From Nocardioides luteus (GTDB lineage Bacteria > Actinomycetota > Actinomycetes > Propionibacteriales > Nocardioidaceae): a stretch of 64,000 bases of DNA. How positions within the stretch are numbered: the first letter of the stretch is position 1; every line of letters begins with the position of its first letter. The stretch is taken from the NCBI RefSeq assembly GCF_015752315.1, contig NZ_JADOVJ010000001.1, forward strand, positions 1,054,001-1,118,000. The letters run 5' to 3'. Shown here piece by piece: positions 42,142 through 50,361 of this stretch. A model generated the notes under the pieces. The model was not told the origin of the DNA. It was given only the letters and a program-made list of their open reading frames with translations, and made no database searches. Both the position numbers and the translations under genes were made by a program.

Positions 42142-43219
42142 GTGCCTGAGCCGTCGCGCCGGGCTTCCGTGACGAGGCCTCCGCTGCCCCGGAAGCGGTC
42201 CCGCCGGAGGACTCCCGCACGATGACGTCGAAGGCAGCCTTGTGCAGGCGGGCCGGCCGCGACGACCCCGCGCCCCACTCGATGCGCTCGACGAGCATGC
42301 CGACCGCCGTCTCCGCGATCTCGGCGCGGCCGGGGTCGATGCTGGAGAGCGAGGGCATGGTGAGGTGGCTGATGGTGATGTTGTCGAAGCCGATCACGGC
42401 CACGTCGTCGGGCACGACGCGCCCCGCTTCGCCGAGAGCCCGGAGAGCACCGAGCCCGAGCGCGTCGGTCAGGGTGAAGATGGCGTCGAACTCCAGCCCC
42501 GACTCGATCAGCAGCCGGGCCGCGTCCGCCCCGTCCTCCGGATGCCAGGGCGCGACGACGCGCTCGAGGCGTGGGTCGTGCTCGATACCGGCGGCCGCCA
42601 GCGCCTCCCGGTAGCCCTGGATCCTCAGGTTCGAGGGCCCCATCACGCGGGTCTCGTCGTCCGGGTGGGCGCCGATGACGGCGATCCGCCGGCGCCCCTG
42701 CGAGATCAGGTGCTCGACGGCTGCGCGGGCCGCGCTGACGTTGTGCATCGTCACGTGGTCGGTGGGCCCACCGAAGATCCACTCGCCCAGCATGACCATC
42801 GGGAAGTCGACGTACGCCAGCAGGTCGCGGTCCTCGGTGCCGAGTCGCTCCGGGCTGAAGAGCAGACCGTCGGTCTGGGGGAGCCCGTGGGTGAGGAGCT
42901 CGATCTCGTGCTCGCGGTCGCCGCCGAGCTGTCCGACGATGACGCTCAGCCCGCGCTTGGCCGCCGCCGCGATGACCGCGTCGGCCAGCTCGGCGAAGTA
43001 GGCCTGCCTCAGCTCCGGCACCGCCAGTCCGATGACGCCGGTGCGGCCCGAGCGCAGGCCGCGCGCGGAATGGTTCGGCCGGTAGCCCAGCTCGGAGATC
43101 GCCTGCTGCACGCGGGCACGCGTGTCGGGGTGCACGTTCGGATGGTCGTTCACCACGTTGGACACGGTCTTGGGCGAGACGCGGGCCAGGATCGCGACGT
43201 CGCGCATCGTCACAGCCAT
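42131..43219 (-). CDS. LacI-family transcriptional regulator of the pentose cassette
   Basis: A 362-residue LacI repressor. The helix-turn-helix covers MRDVAILARVSPKTVSNVVNDHPNVHPDTRARVQQAISELGYRPN (about 5-50), with the hinge at SARGLRSGRTG, followed by a sugar-binding core (VIGLAVPELRQAYFAELADAVIAAA). Divergent from the transporter genes. Two matching palindromes, 39471-39488 at the dehydratase start and 43371-43387 after the transporter promoter, are its probable operators. The ligand is probably an arabinose- or xylose-derived sugar or acid. Confidence 0.9.
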   Translation of the reverse strand: MAVTMRDVAILARVSPKTVSNVVNDHPNVHPDTRARVQQAISELGYRPNHSARGLRSGRTGVIGLAVPELRQAYFAELADAVIAAAAKRGLSVIVGQLGGDREHEIELLTHGLPQTDGLLFSPERLGTEDRDLLAYVDFPMVMLGEWIFGGPTDHVTMHNVSAARAAVEHLISQGRRRIAVIGAHPDDETRVMGPSNLRIQGYREALAAAGIEHDPRLERVVAPWHPEDGADAARLLIESGLEFDAIFTLTDALGLGALRALGEAGRVVPDDVAVIGFDNITISHLTMPSLSSIDPGRAEIAETAVGMLVERIEWGAGSSRPARLHKAAFDVIVRESSGGTASGAAEASSRKPGATAQALNG

Positions 43220-43309
43220 CGTCGCCTCGTGTTCCCTCGTGCCCCCGGTTCAGGGGCAGCCTACATCGGTGTTTCGCGCCAGCCCCTGCCTGCCCTTTTC
43301 CACACTTCG

Positions 43310-43325
43310 TGTGGCGAATGTCACG
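43310..43325. promoter_or_regulatory. CRP-like site upstream of pentose transporter promoter
   Basis: TGTGGCGAATGTCACG fits TGTGA-N6-TCACA with two mismatches and keeps the core GTG-N8-CAC. Its centre is about 50 bp before the predicted transcription start, a usual activator position. Confidence 0.35.
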
Positions 43326-43333
43326 TTCGGGTC

Positions 43334-43362
43334 TTGACAGGGTCTGACCGCAGGACAAGGAT
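43334..43362 (+). promoter_or_regulatory. promoter of the pentose transporter operon
   Basis: A perfect TTGACA (43334-43339), 17 bp, then AAGGAT (43357-43362). The predicted start near 43369 lies at the LacI operator. Confidence 0.5.
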
Positions 43363-43370
43363 ATGCGCTG

Positions 43371-43387
43371 ATTACCACGTAGTAAAT
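43371..43387. promoter_or_regulatory. LacI operator of the pentose transporter operon
   Basis: ATTACCACGTAGTAAAT is a near-copy of the perfect palindrome at 39471-39488, with the shared core TTACCACGTRGTAA. It covers the predicted transcription start and lies between the LacI gene and the permease gene. Confidence 0.7.
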
Positions 43388-43469
43388 CCGCTGGTGAGAG
43401 ACGTACATCGTCGTAAACCGGTGGTGATGCCCCCACCCGCGTGTGATACCTCAGCGAAGAGGAGTCTTC

Positions 43470-44378
43470 ATGGTCGTTCTCCGGCGGCTGCTGTACTCGC
43501 AGAGGGCGGCGCCCTATCTCTTCATCGCGCCGTTCGTGATCACGCTGCTCGCCTTCTGGCTGCTCCCGCTCGCGCGCACCTTCATGCTGAGCACCCAGGA
43601 GGTGGTGTTCGGACAGGCCGCCTTCATCGGTCTGGACAACTACCAGCGGCTCTGGGAGGACCGGCTCTTCTGGAAGGCGATGTTCAACAGCGCCCGCTAC
43701 ATGGTGCTGACCATCGCGCTCCTGATCCCGATCCCGCTGGTGCTGGCGGCGCTCATCAACTCCAAGATCGGCAGCGACCGCGTCAAGGCGGTCTTCAAGG
43801 CCTCGATGTTCGTGCCGGCGCTGACCTCCGTCGTCGTCGCCGGGATCATCTTCCGGCTGATGTTCGCCGAGACCGGCACCGGACTGATGAACCAGATCGT
43901 CGGGCTGTTCGGCCTCGACCCGGTCCGGTGGCTCCGCATCGACACCGGCGGGCTGATCGCCCTGCTGGCACTGGCGATGTGGCGCTGGACCGGCGTCAAC
44001 ATCCTCTACTTCCTCGCCGGGATGCAGTCCATCCCGGAGGAGTACTACGAGGCCGCGACCATCGACGGGGCCAGCAGGCTGCAGCAGTTCTTCCACATCA
44101 CCCTGCCCAACCTGAAGCCGACCATCGTCTACGTCACCACCATCAGCGTGTACGGCGGTCTGGCGATGTTCCTGGAGAGCTTCATGCTCTACCGCGGCAA
44201 CTCCTCGCCCAACGACCAGGGGCTGACGGTGATCGGCTACCTCTACCGGCGGGGGATCGAGCAGAACGACCTGGGCTTCGCCTCCGCGGTCGGTGTCGTG
44301 CTGGTCGTGGTCATCATGGCCATCAACCTGACCTTCCTCACGCTCAGCGGAACCTTCAAGAAGGAGAGCGCCCGATGA
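43470..44378 (+). CDS. CUT1 carbohydrate ABC permease (MalF/UgpA type)
   Basis: A 302-residue permease with six predicted helices. The EAA coupling loop is around SIPEEYYEAATIDGASRLQQFFHITLPNLKPT, as in MalF-type sugar permeases. ATG 43470 follows GAAGAGGAG. It is the first gene of the transporter operon and overlaps its partner permease by ATGA. It probably imports arabino- or xylo-oligosaccharides released by the GH51 enzyme or secreted hydrolases. Confidence 0.87.
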   Translation: MVVLRRLLYSQRAAPYLFIAPFVITLLAFWLLPLARTFMLSTQEVVFGQAAFIGLDNYQRLWEDRLFWKAMFNSARYMVLTIALLIPIPLVLAALINSKIGSDRVKAVFKASMFVPALTSVVVAGIIFRLMFAETGTGLMNQIVGLFGLDPVRWLRIDTGGLIALLALAMWRWTGVNILYFLAGMQSIPEEYYEAATIDGASRLQQFFHITLPNLKPTIVYVTTISVYGGLAMFLESFMLYRGNSSPNDQGLTVIGYLYRRGIEQNDLGFASAVGVVLVVVIMAINLTFLTLSGTFKKESAR

Positions 44379-45241
44379 GCGCCGAGCGGTCGCCCCGTAC
44401 GAGGGTGCAGCTGCCCTACTGGCTCCACGGCTCGATCCAGACCACGTTCCTGCTGGTGCTGACCCTGGTCGTGCTCGCGCCGCTGCTCATCATGTTCGTC
44501 GCGACGTTCCAGGACGGCAACGACGTCATCCGGCGAGGACTCTCCTTCGACATCGATCTCGGCTCGCTGTCGCTGGACAACTACGTGATGCTCTTCACCG
44601 ACTCCGGGCCGTACTTCCGGTGGTTCGCCAACTCGATCCTGCTCACCGTCGTACAGGTGGCCGGGACGCTGCTGGTGAGCTCGTTCGTGGCCTACGGCTT
44701 CGCGGTCTACGACTTCAAGGGCAAGACCGCGATGTTCATCGCCGTGCTGCTGCTCATGGCCGTGCCGTTCGAGATCATGATGCTCCCGCTGTACGTCCTG
44801 GTGAACGACGTCGGCCTGGACGACTCCTACTCGGTGATCGTGCTGCCGTTCCTGGCCGCCTCGGTGACGATCTTCTACTTCCGGCAGTACTTCCTCGGCA
44901 TCCCCAAGGACCTGCTCGAGGCGGGCCGCATGGACGGCGCCACGGAGTTCGGCATCTTCTTCAAGATCGTGGTGCCGGTGGCGAGACCGGCGTTCGCGGC
45001 GATGGCCATCCTCAACGGGATGATCATCTGGAACAACTTCCTCTGGCCGCTGCTGGTGCTGCGCTCGGAGTCGAAGTTCACCCTCCCGATCGGGCTCAAC
45101 ACCCTGCTCACCCCGCATGAGAACAACTACGAGCTTCTCATCATCGGATCCATGTTCTCGCTCCTTCCCGTCCTGGTGCTTTTCCTGCTGTTCCAGCGGT
45201 TCTTCGTCGCTGGGATGACGGCCGGGGCGCTCAAGGGGTGA
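44375..45241 (+). CDS. CUT1 carbohydrate ABC permease (MalG/UgpE type)
   Basis: A 288-residue permease and partner of the preceding gene. The EAA loop is GIPKDLLEAGRMDGATEFGIFFKIVVPVARPAFAA, and the C-terminus LLFQRFFVAGMTAGALKG is the standard MalG-type end. ATG 44375 overlaps the previous stop. No ATPase gene follows, so a shared MsiK-type ATPase elsewhere must energise it. Confidence 0.88.
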   Translation: MSAERSPRTRVQLPYWLHGSIQTTFLLVLTLVVLAPLLIMFVATFQDGNDVIRRGLSFDIDLGSLSLDNYVMLFTDSGPYFRWFANSILLTVVQVAGTLLVSSFVAYGFAVYDFKGKTAMFIAVLLLMAVPFEIMMLPLYVLVNDVGLDDSYSVIVLPFLAASVTIFYFRQYFLGIPKDLLEAGRMDGATEFGIFFKIVVPVARPAFAAMAILNGMIIWNNFLWPLLVLRSESKFTLPIGLNTLLTPHENNYELLIIGSMFSLLPVLVLFLLFQRFFVAGMTAGALKG

Positions 45242-45274
45242 CCCCTTGTACAAACCTCACAGATGGAGAGAACC

Positions 45275-46603
45275 ATGACGACAAGGCGGAGAATCACCTC
45301 GTTACTCGCCGCAGGGCTCGCCGCGACGCTCGCGCTGAGCGCCTGCGGCGGATCCGAGGAAGAAGGCGGGCCCGACGCCCAGGGCCGCACCAGCATCGAG
45401 ATGTGGGTGTTCGCCGAGCTGCACGGCACCTACTACGAGGCGATGGCCGAGGCGTGGAACGAGAAGAACCCCGACAAGGAGATCAAGCTCGACGTCACGG
45501 TCTTCCCGTACGACGAGATGCACAACAAGCTCCAGCTGGCGGTGAACTCGGGCAAGGGGCTCCCGGACGTCGTGGACATCGAGGTGAACAAGTTCTCCAA
45601 CTTCGTCTCCGAGGACGGACGTACGCCGCTGGCAGAGCTGTCCGAGGCCGCCGAGCCCTACGAGGACGACATCGTGCAGGCCCGGATGGACCTGTACAAC
45701 CGTGAGGGGAAGCAGCTCGGCTTCCCGACCCACGTCGGTGCCCAGGTTGCCTTCTACAACGTCCCGTTGATGGAGAAGGCCGGGGTCGACTACAAGACCA
45801 TCAAGACCTGGGACGACTTCAAGGCGGCCGGCGCCAAGTACAACAAGGCGACCGGCAAGGCGTTCGGCATCGCCAGCACCGACACCAACATCGTGCAGCC
45901 GCTGATCATGGCGCAGCTCGGCGGGAACCTGTTCGACGAGGACGGCAACGTCACCGTCAACAGCCCCGAGGTCGTGGAGGCCGTCGAGATGCTGCAGGAC
46001 ATGCAGAAGGCCGGCGCGCTCTCGACCATCCCGGGCGGCAGCCCGGACATCGAGGAGGCCTACGGCCCCATCAACGACGGCGAGTACGCGGCCGTCGTCT
46101 ACCCGGCCTGGTACACCTCCCGGTTCGTCGACTACATGCCCGACCTGGCCGGCGACATCGCGATCGCACCGGCGCCGATCATCGAGGGCGGTGAGGTCGC
46201 CACGATCGGTGGCGGCGGCACCGGCACCGCGGTGATCGACAGCTCCCCGGACAAGGAGTTCGCGATGGAGTGGCTCGGCTTCGCGAAGCTGTCGCCGGAG
46301 GCCAACGTCGCCGTCTGGGAGGAGCTCGGCTTCGACCCGGTGAACATGTCGGTGTGGGAGGACAAGGAGGTCACCCACAACCCGGAGAACAAGTTCAACA
46401 AGTACTTCCGGACCAACCTCTTCGACGTGCTCAACGAGGTCAAGGGCGACATCGGCCACTTCGAGTCCTTCGCGGACCCGAACCTGCCCAAGGTCGACGA
46501 GGTGTTCACGACCAGCACGTACAACCAGATCTTCGGGGACGGCGTCCCGGCCAAGCAGGCGCTGGACCAGGCGCAGGCCGATCTGGAGAACCAGCTCAAG
46601 TAG
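45275..46603 (+). CDS. extracellular sugar-binding lipoprotein (CUT1)
   Basis: A 442-residue solute-binding protein with a lipoprotein signal: twin-basic start, hydrophobic run and lipobox LSAC (Cys near 25). The mature part (SIEMWVFAELHGTYYEAMAEAWNEKNPDKEIKLDVTVFPYDEMHNKLQLAVNSG) is typical of the bacterial extracellular family 1. ATG 45275 is preferred to 45263, because GGAGAG lies upstream of it. It is third in the operon, after its permeases, which is the less common order. A strong hairpin follows its stop. Confidence 0.88.
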   Translation: MTTRRRITSLLAAGLAATLALSACGGSEEEGGPDAQGRTSIEMWVFAELHGTYYEAMAEAWNEKNPDKEIKLDVTVFPYDEMHNKLQLAVNSGKGLPDVVDIEVNKFSNFVSEDGRTPLAELSEAAEPYEDDIVQARMDLYNREGKQLGFPTHVGAQVAFYNVPLMEKAGVDYKTIKTWDDFKAAGAKYNKATGKAFGIASTDTNIVQPLIMAQLGGNLFDEDGNVTVNSPEVVEAVEMLQDMQKAGALSTIPGGSPDIEEAYGPINDGEYAAVVYPAWYTSRFVDYMPDLAGDIAIAPAPIIEGGEVATIGGGGTGTAVIDSSPDKEFAMEWLGFAKLSPEANVAVWEELGFDPVNMSVWEDKEVTHNPENKFNKYFRTNLFDVLNEVKGDIGHFESFADPNLPKVDEVFTTSTYNQIFGDGVPAKQALDQAQADLENQLK

Positions 46604-46613
46604 CCGCGAACGA

Positions 46614-46646
46614 TCCCGGGCGCCGGACGGATGCCGGCGCCCGGGA
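46614..46646 (+). terminator. 13-bp perfect hairpin between binding protein and GH51 genes
   Basis: TCCCGGGCGCCGG (46614-46626), a 7-nt loop, then CCGGCGCCCGGGA (46634-46646). It may attenuate transcription into the arabinofuranosidase gene or protect the 3' end of the abundant binding-protein message. Confidence 0.6.
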
Positions 46647-46676
46647 CGCCGCTGCCCAGACCAGAGAGAGGTACCC

Positions 46677-48185
46677 ATGGAGAACGGCAAGCTGACGATC
46701 GATCCGGCGTTCACCGTCGCCCCCGTCAACAGGAGGATCTTCGGGTCGTTCGTGGAGCACATGGGGCGATGCGTCTACGGCGGCATCTTCGAACCGGGGC
46801 ACCCGACGGCGGACGAGGACGGCCTGCGCGGGGACGTACTGGATCTCGTACGTGAGCTCGGGGTGACCGCTGTCCGCTACCCCGGCGGCAACTTCGTCTC
46901 CGGCTACAAGTGGCAGGACGGAGTGGGCCCGCGCGACCAGCGGCCGACCCGCCTGGACCCTGCGTGGCGGACCATCGAGACCAACGCGTTCGGGCTCAAC
47001 GAGTTCATGACCTGGGCGCGGAAGGCCGGTATCGAGCCCATCATGGCGGTGAACCTGGGCACCCGCGGTCTGGCGGAGGCGATCGAGCTGCTCGAGTACG
47101 CCAACCACCCCGGCGGGACCGAGCTGTCCGAGCGTCGTATCGCGCACGGCGCCGACAAGCCGCACGACATCCGGATGTGGTGTCTCGGCAACGAGATGGA
47201 CGGCCCCTGGCAGCTGGGCCACAAGACCGCCGAGGAGTACGGCCGGCTGGCCAAGGAGGTGGCCGGCGGCATGCGTCAGTACGACGCCGACCTGGAGCTG
47301 GTTGCCTGCGGCAGCTCGGGCCGCTCGATGCCGACCTTCGGTGCGTGGGAGGCGACGGTGCTCGAGCACACCTACGACGTCGTCGACTTCGTCTCGGCGC
47401 ACGCCTACTACGAGCTCGAGGGCGACGACGTCGCCAGCTTCCTCGCCTCGTCGGTCGACATGGACCTCTTCATCCGCGAGGTCGTCGCGACCGCCGACCA
47501 CGTCGGGGCGAAGCTCTCCTCGCCGAAGCGGATCAACATCTCCTTCGACGAGTGGAACGTCTGGTACCTGAAGAAGTTCCAGCAGGAGGGCACCCCGGAG
47601 GAGTGGACCTCCGCCCCTCGGCTCAGCGAGGACGCCTACACGGCGCTCGACGCCGTCGTCGTCGGCTCCCTGCTCATCACGCTCCTCAAGCACAGCGACC
47701 GGGTCACTGCCGCCTGCCAGGCCCAGCTGGTCAACACCATCGGCTCGATCAGGTGCGAGCCCGGCGGGCCGGCGTGGCGGCAGTCGATCTTCCACCCGTT
47801 CGCGCTGACCGCGCGGTTCGCGCAGGGGGAGGTGCTCGAGCCGCGGGTGGTCGCTCCGACGATGGCGACCGCCAAGCACGGTGACGTCTCCGTCCTCGAC
47901 GCCGTGGCGACCCACGATCCGGACAACGGCCGGGTGGCGGTGTTCGTCGTCAACCGGCACCCGTCGGAGTCCGTGGCCTTCTCCACCGACGTGCGCCACT
48001 TCGGCGACGCGGATCTGGTCGAGGCGACGGTCCTGGGTGGCGAGGACCTGTACGCGGTGAACAGCATGGAGGACCCCGACCGGGTGGTGCCGAAGACGTT
48101 CGACTCGGCGAAGGTCGTGGGCGGCGCGCTCGAGGCCGAGCTTCCTCCCGCCTCGTGGAGCATGTTCGTCCTGCAGACGTCCTGA
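46677..48185 (+). CDS. GH51 alpha-L-arabinofuranosidase
   Basis: A 502-residue intracellular glycoside hydrolase family 51 enzyme (no signal peptide). The acid/base is Glu173 in CLGNEMDGPW and the nucleophile is Glu293 in ISFDEWNVWY. The barrel opening TAVRYPGGNFVSGYKWQDGVGP and the C-terminal beta-sandwich (from about 390) are complete. It releases L-arabinose from imported arabinoxylan or arabinan fragments, which ties the cassette to L-arabinose. The preceding hairpin may lower its expression relative to the binding protein. Confidence 0.92.
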   Translation: MENGKLTIDPAFTVAPVNRRIFGSFVEHMGRCVYGGIFEPGHPTADEDGLRGDVLDLVRELGVTAVRYPGGNFVSGYKWQDGVGPRDQRPTRLDPAWRTIETNAFGLNEFMTWARKAGIEPIMAVNLGTRGLAEAIELLEYANHPGGTELSERRIAHGADKPHDIRMWCLGNEMDGPWQLGHKTAEEYGRLAKEVAGGMRQYDADLELVACGSSGRSMPTFGAWEATVLEHTYDVVDFVSAHAYYELEGDDVASFLASSVDMDLFIREVVATADHVGAKLSSPKRINISFDEWNVWYLKKFQQEGTPEEWTSAPRLSEDAYTALDAVVVGSLLITLLKHSDRVTAACQAQLVNTIGSIRCEPGGPAWRQSIFHPFALTARFAQGEVLEPRVVAPTMATAKHGDVSVLDAVATHDPDNGRVAVFVVNRHPSESVAFSTDVRHFGDADLVEATVLGGEDLYAVNSMEDPDRVVPKTFDSAKVVGGALEAELPPASWSMFVLQTS

Positions 48186-48191
48186 TGTAGC

Positions 48192-48250
48192 CGGCGGCCG
48201 CCTGCAGGGATCCCTGACAGCAGGGAATGTTTGGCGGCCGCCGCGGTGTT
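48192..48250 (+). promoter_or_regulatory. nested palindromes and sigma-R-type promoter of sigR
   Basis: CGGCGGCCGCC (48192-48202) is exactly complemented by GGCGGCCGCCG (48233-48243), with the 12-bp palindrome CAGGGATCCCTG (48205-48216) inside. GGGAAT (48223-48228) and GTT (48248-48250) are separated by 19 nt, one longer than the sigma-R consensus. The predicted start is almost at the ATG 48259. The palindromes may also end the GH51 transcript. Confidence 0.6.
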
Positions 48251-48258
48251 CATGAAGC

Positions 48259-48957
48259 ATGACCATCCTCCTCGAACGCCCTGCGGAGATCGTGGCGCCG
48301 ATGGGCGCCCCGATGCTCACGCGCGTACCCTGGGACGTGATGAGCGACAACAACGATGAGGTCGACCTGGCCACCGAGACACCCGAGGAGCGCGCGCTGC
48401 GCTTCGAGCGGGACGCGCTGCCCTTCCTCGACCAGCTCTACTCGGCCGCGATGCGGATGACCCGCAACCCGTCCGACGCTGAGGACCTGGTGCAGGAGAC
48501 GTTCGCGAAGGCGTACTCCTCCTTCCACCAGTTCAAGCCCGGCACCAACCTGAAGGCCTGGCTCTACCGCATCCTCACCAACACCTTCATCAACACCTAC
48601 CGCAAGAAACAGCGCCAGCCGCAGCAGTCGATGTCCGAGGACGTCGAGGACTGGCAGCTCGCGCGCGCCGAGTCGCACACCTCGACCGGGCTGAAGTCTG
48701 CGGAGATGGAGGCCCTCGAGCACCTGCCCGACTCCCAGGTCAAGGACGCCCTGCAGCGTCTTCCGGAGGAGTTCCGGCTCGCTGTCTACCTCGCCGACGT
48801 CGAGGGATTCGCCTACAAGGAGATCGCCGAGATCATGGAAACCCCGATCGGCACCGTGATGTCGCGGTTGCACCGCGGCCGGCGCCAGCTGCGCGATCTT
48901 CTCTCCGACTACGTACGCACCAACGATCTCACCGGCGCTCGTGGAGGTGCGTCATGA
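48259..48957 (+). CDS. sigR: redox-stress ECF sigma factor SigR/SigH
   Basis: A 232-residue group IV sigma factor. Region 2 is [66 protein letters not shown]. Region 4 is [49 protein letters not shown]. It overlaps rsrA by ATGA. It directs thiol-stress genes such as thioredoxin. ATG 48259 and ATG 48340 give long and short forms differing by 27 residues. The autoregulatory promoter directly upstream would favour the long form, as for the inducible isoform in Streptomyces. Confidence 0.93.
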   Translation: MTILLERPAEIVAPMGAPMLTRVPWDVMSDNNDEVDLATETPEERALRFERDALPFLDQLYSAAMRMTRNPSDAEDLVQETFAKAYSSFHQFKPGTNLKAWLYRILTNTFINTYRKKQRQPQQSMSEDVEDWQLARAESHTSTGLKSAEMEALEHLPDSQVKDALQRLPEEFRLAVYLADVEGFAYKEIAEIMETPIGTVMSRLHRGRRQLRDLLSDYVRTNDLTGARGGAS

Positions 48958-49217
48958 GTGCCCACAAACACGACGCATCTCCCAGCGACTGCGCGGACTT
49001 CCTCGAGCAGATCGTCTTCCTGATCGACAACGAGCTGGCCGAGCCGGACGCCGACCAGGTCAAGCGCCACCTGCAGAGCTGCAACCCCTGCCTGGAGACC
49101 TACGACCAGCAGCGCATCGTCAAGGCGGTCGTGGCGCGCTCGTGCACCGAGGTCGCTCCCGGTGAGCTGCGGGCGAAGATCATGGTCCAGATCCAGGAGC
49201 TTCGCACGAAGTCCTGA
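48954..49217 (+). CDS. rsrA: zinc anti-sigma factor RsrA (mycothiol-system type)
   Basis: An 87-residue redox-sensing anti-sigma factor. Cys13, His39, Cys43 and Cys46 ([11 protein letters not shown]) match the zinc and disulfide residues of Streptomyces RsrA. When reduced it holds SigR; disulfide formation expels zinc and frees the sigma factor. It is translationally coupled to sigR by ATGA and followed by a strong terminator. Confidence 0.93.
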   Translation: MSAHKHDASPSDCADFLEQIVFLIDNELAEPDADQVKRHLQSCNPCLETYDQQRIVKAVVARSCTEVAPGELRAKIMVQIQELRTKS

Positions 49218-49235
49218 CCCGGCCACAGACGCGAC

Positions 49236-49265
49236 GAGAGCCCCAGCCGATCGGCTGGGGCTCTC
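49236..49265. terminator. bidirectional terminator between rsrA and the bL37-type gene
   Basis: GAGAGCCCCAGCC (49236-49248) and GGCTGGGGCTCTC (49253-49265) form a perfect 13-bp stem around GATC. It lies between convergent genes. Confidence 0.75.
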
Positions 49266-49284
49266 ACGTCGTCTACAGCTGTGT

Positions 49285-49359
49285 TCAGCTGTTGGGGCGC
49301 TTGCCGTGGTTCGCGCCCTTCTTGCGGCGCGCGCGGCGCTTGCGGCCGGTCTTGCCCAT
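49285..49359 (-). CDS. AURKAIP1/COX24-domain mini-protein (ribosomal bL37 type)
   Basis: A 24-residue, very basic protein starting MGKTGRKRRARRKKG and ending GKRPNS. It is the conserved actinobacterial mini-protein found as an extra ribosomal protein in mycobacterial ribosomes. ATG 49359 is preceded on the minus strand by GGAGGAGATCATC. Genes this short are often missed in annotation. It lies opposite rsrA, as in many actinobacteria. Confidence 0.88.
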   Translation of the reverse strand: MGKTGRKRRARRKKGANHGKRPNS

Positions 49360-49438
49360 GATGATCTCCTCCATTGGGGTACGTGGACCCCGAGGGGCCT
49401 CGGCACAGTCTCTCAAACCCAGGTGGGTGAGAGCCAAT

Positions 49439-50278
49439 TCAGGTCAGGTAGGGGCGGTTCGAGTTCTTCAGCGCCGCGACGACGACCAGCAGCAGGTCGC
49501 CGCGGATCTGCGGGGTGTCGTTGCTGAGGGCGAGCTGGATGTAGAGGGCCCGCAGGAAGGCCTCGGCGTTGCCGGTGAGCAGGAACGGGTCGCGGTCGGG
49601 AGTCTCCGGGGTGGCGGTGGCGACGGTGACGATCCGGTTGATCCACGGCTCCATGATGTTGAGCGGGACCAGGTTGCGGCGCAGCACGGACATCGTGGCC
49701 GCCGCCAGCCGGTCGGGCTCGCCGTGGGTGTAGATGGTGTCGCCGCGGGCCAGCACCCGGTCGGCGACGACGTCGAGGATCACCGTCAGCTCGGGCTTGC
49801 CGAGATGCTCGGAGGCGGCCAGGGTGCCCAGCGCGTCGGCACCGCGGGCGACCGCGTGCGCCCAGCCGCGCTCGGGGACGAAGGCGCGCAGGTCGCGCTC
49901 GCGCAGCAGCCAGGTGGCGATCCGGTCGCCCCACTCCAGCACCTTCTCCGCGGGCACGAGCGAGCGGGCGTTGTCGCGGGCGATGCACTCGGCCAGGGCC
50001 TCGACCGAGGAGGCCCGGCGGAAGACGCCGTTGTTGCCGGAGTCGCCGAGCCCGACCACGAGACCGGCGGCCATCCCGTCGCCCAGCCCCGCGAGCAGGT
50101 CGTCGTAGACACCGCGCTGGATCCACGTCGACAGGGCCGGCACGGCCAGCCCGCTGCGTACGTCCGGGTCGGGGTCGCCGAGCATCCGGGTGAGCTCGAT
50201 GGTGAGGTCGCCCAGGGGCCGGTCCGTGGGTACGGCGAGACCGGTCGAGTGAACCTCCCGCCAGTACGCCTCCGACAT
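49439..50278 (-). CDS. DUF2785 family protein
   Basis: A 279-residue, mostly helical protein resembling DUF2785: MLGDPDPDVRSGLAVPALSTWIQRGVYDDLLAGLGDGMAAGL, WGDRIATWLLRERDLRAFVPERGWAHAVARGADALGTLAASEHLG, then repeated helices to the end. No catalytic signature is visible. HEAT-like packing is likely and the function is unknown. ATG 50278 is preferred to 50287, because AGGATG-type bases lie upstream of it. Divergent from pdtaS. Confidence 0.75.
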   Translation of the reverse strand: MSEAYWREVHSTGLAVPTDRPLGDLTIELTRMLGDPDPDVRSGLAVPALSTWIQRGVYDDLLAGLGDGMAAGLVVGLGDSGNNGVFRRASSVEALAECIARDNARSLVPAEKVLEWGDRIATWLLRERDLRAFVPERGWAHAVARGADALGTLAASEHLGKPELTVILDVVADRVLARGDTIYTHGEPDRLAAATMSVLRRNLVPLNIMEPWINRIVTVATATPETPDRDPFLLTGNAEAFLRALYIQLALSNDTPQIRGDLLLVVVAALKNSNRPYLT

Positions 50279-50361
50279 GGGGAACATCCTGCCAAACCCC
50301 GCCGCGCGTGGACATCCGACCCGCGCAATGCCCTACCAAGGTCTACATCTACGCTGTGCCC

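Noticed and set aside
43410..43425. GTAAACCGGTGGTGAT as a third LacI operator
   Set aside because: It matches only one half of the TTACCACGTRGTAA core and its symmetry is centred on a different step.
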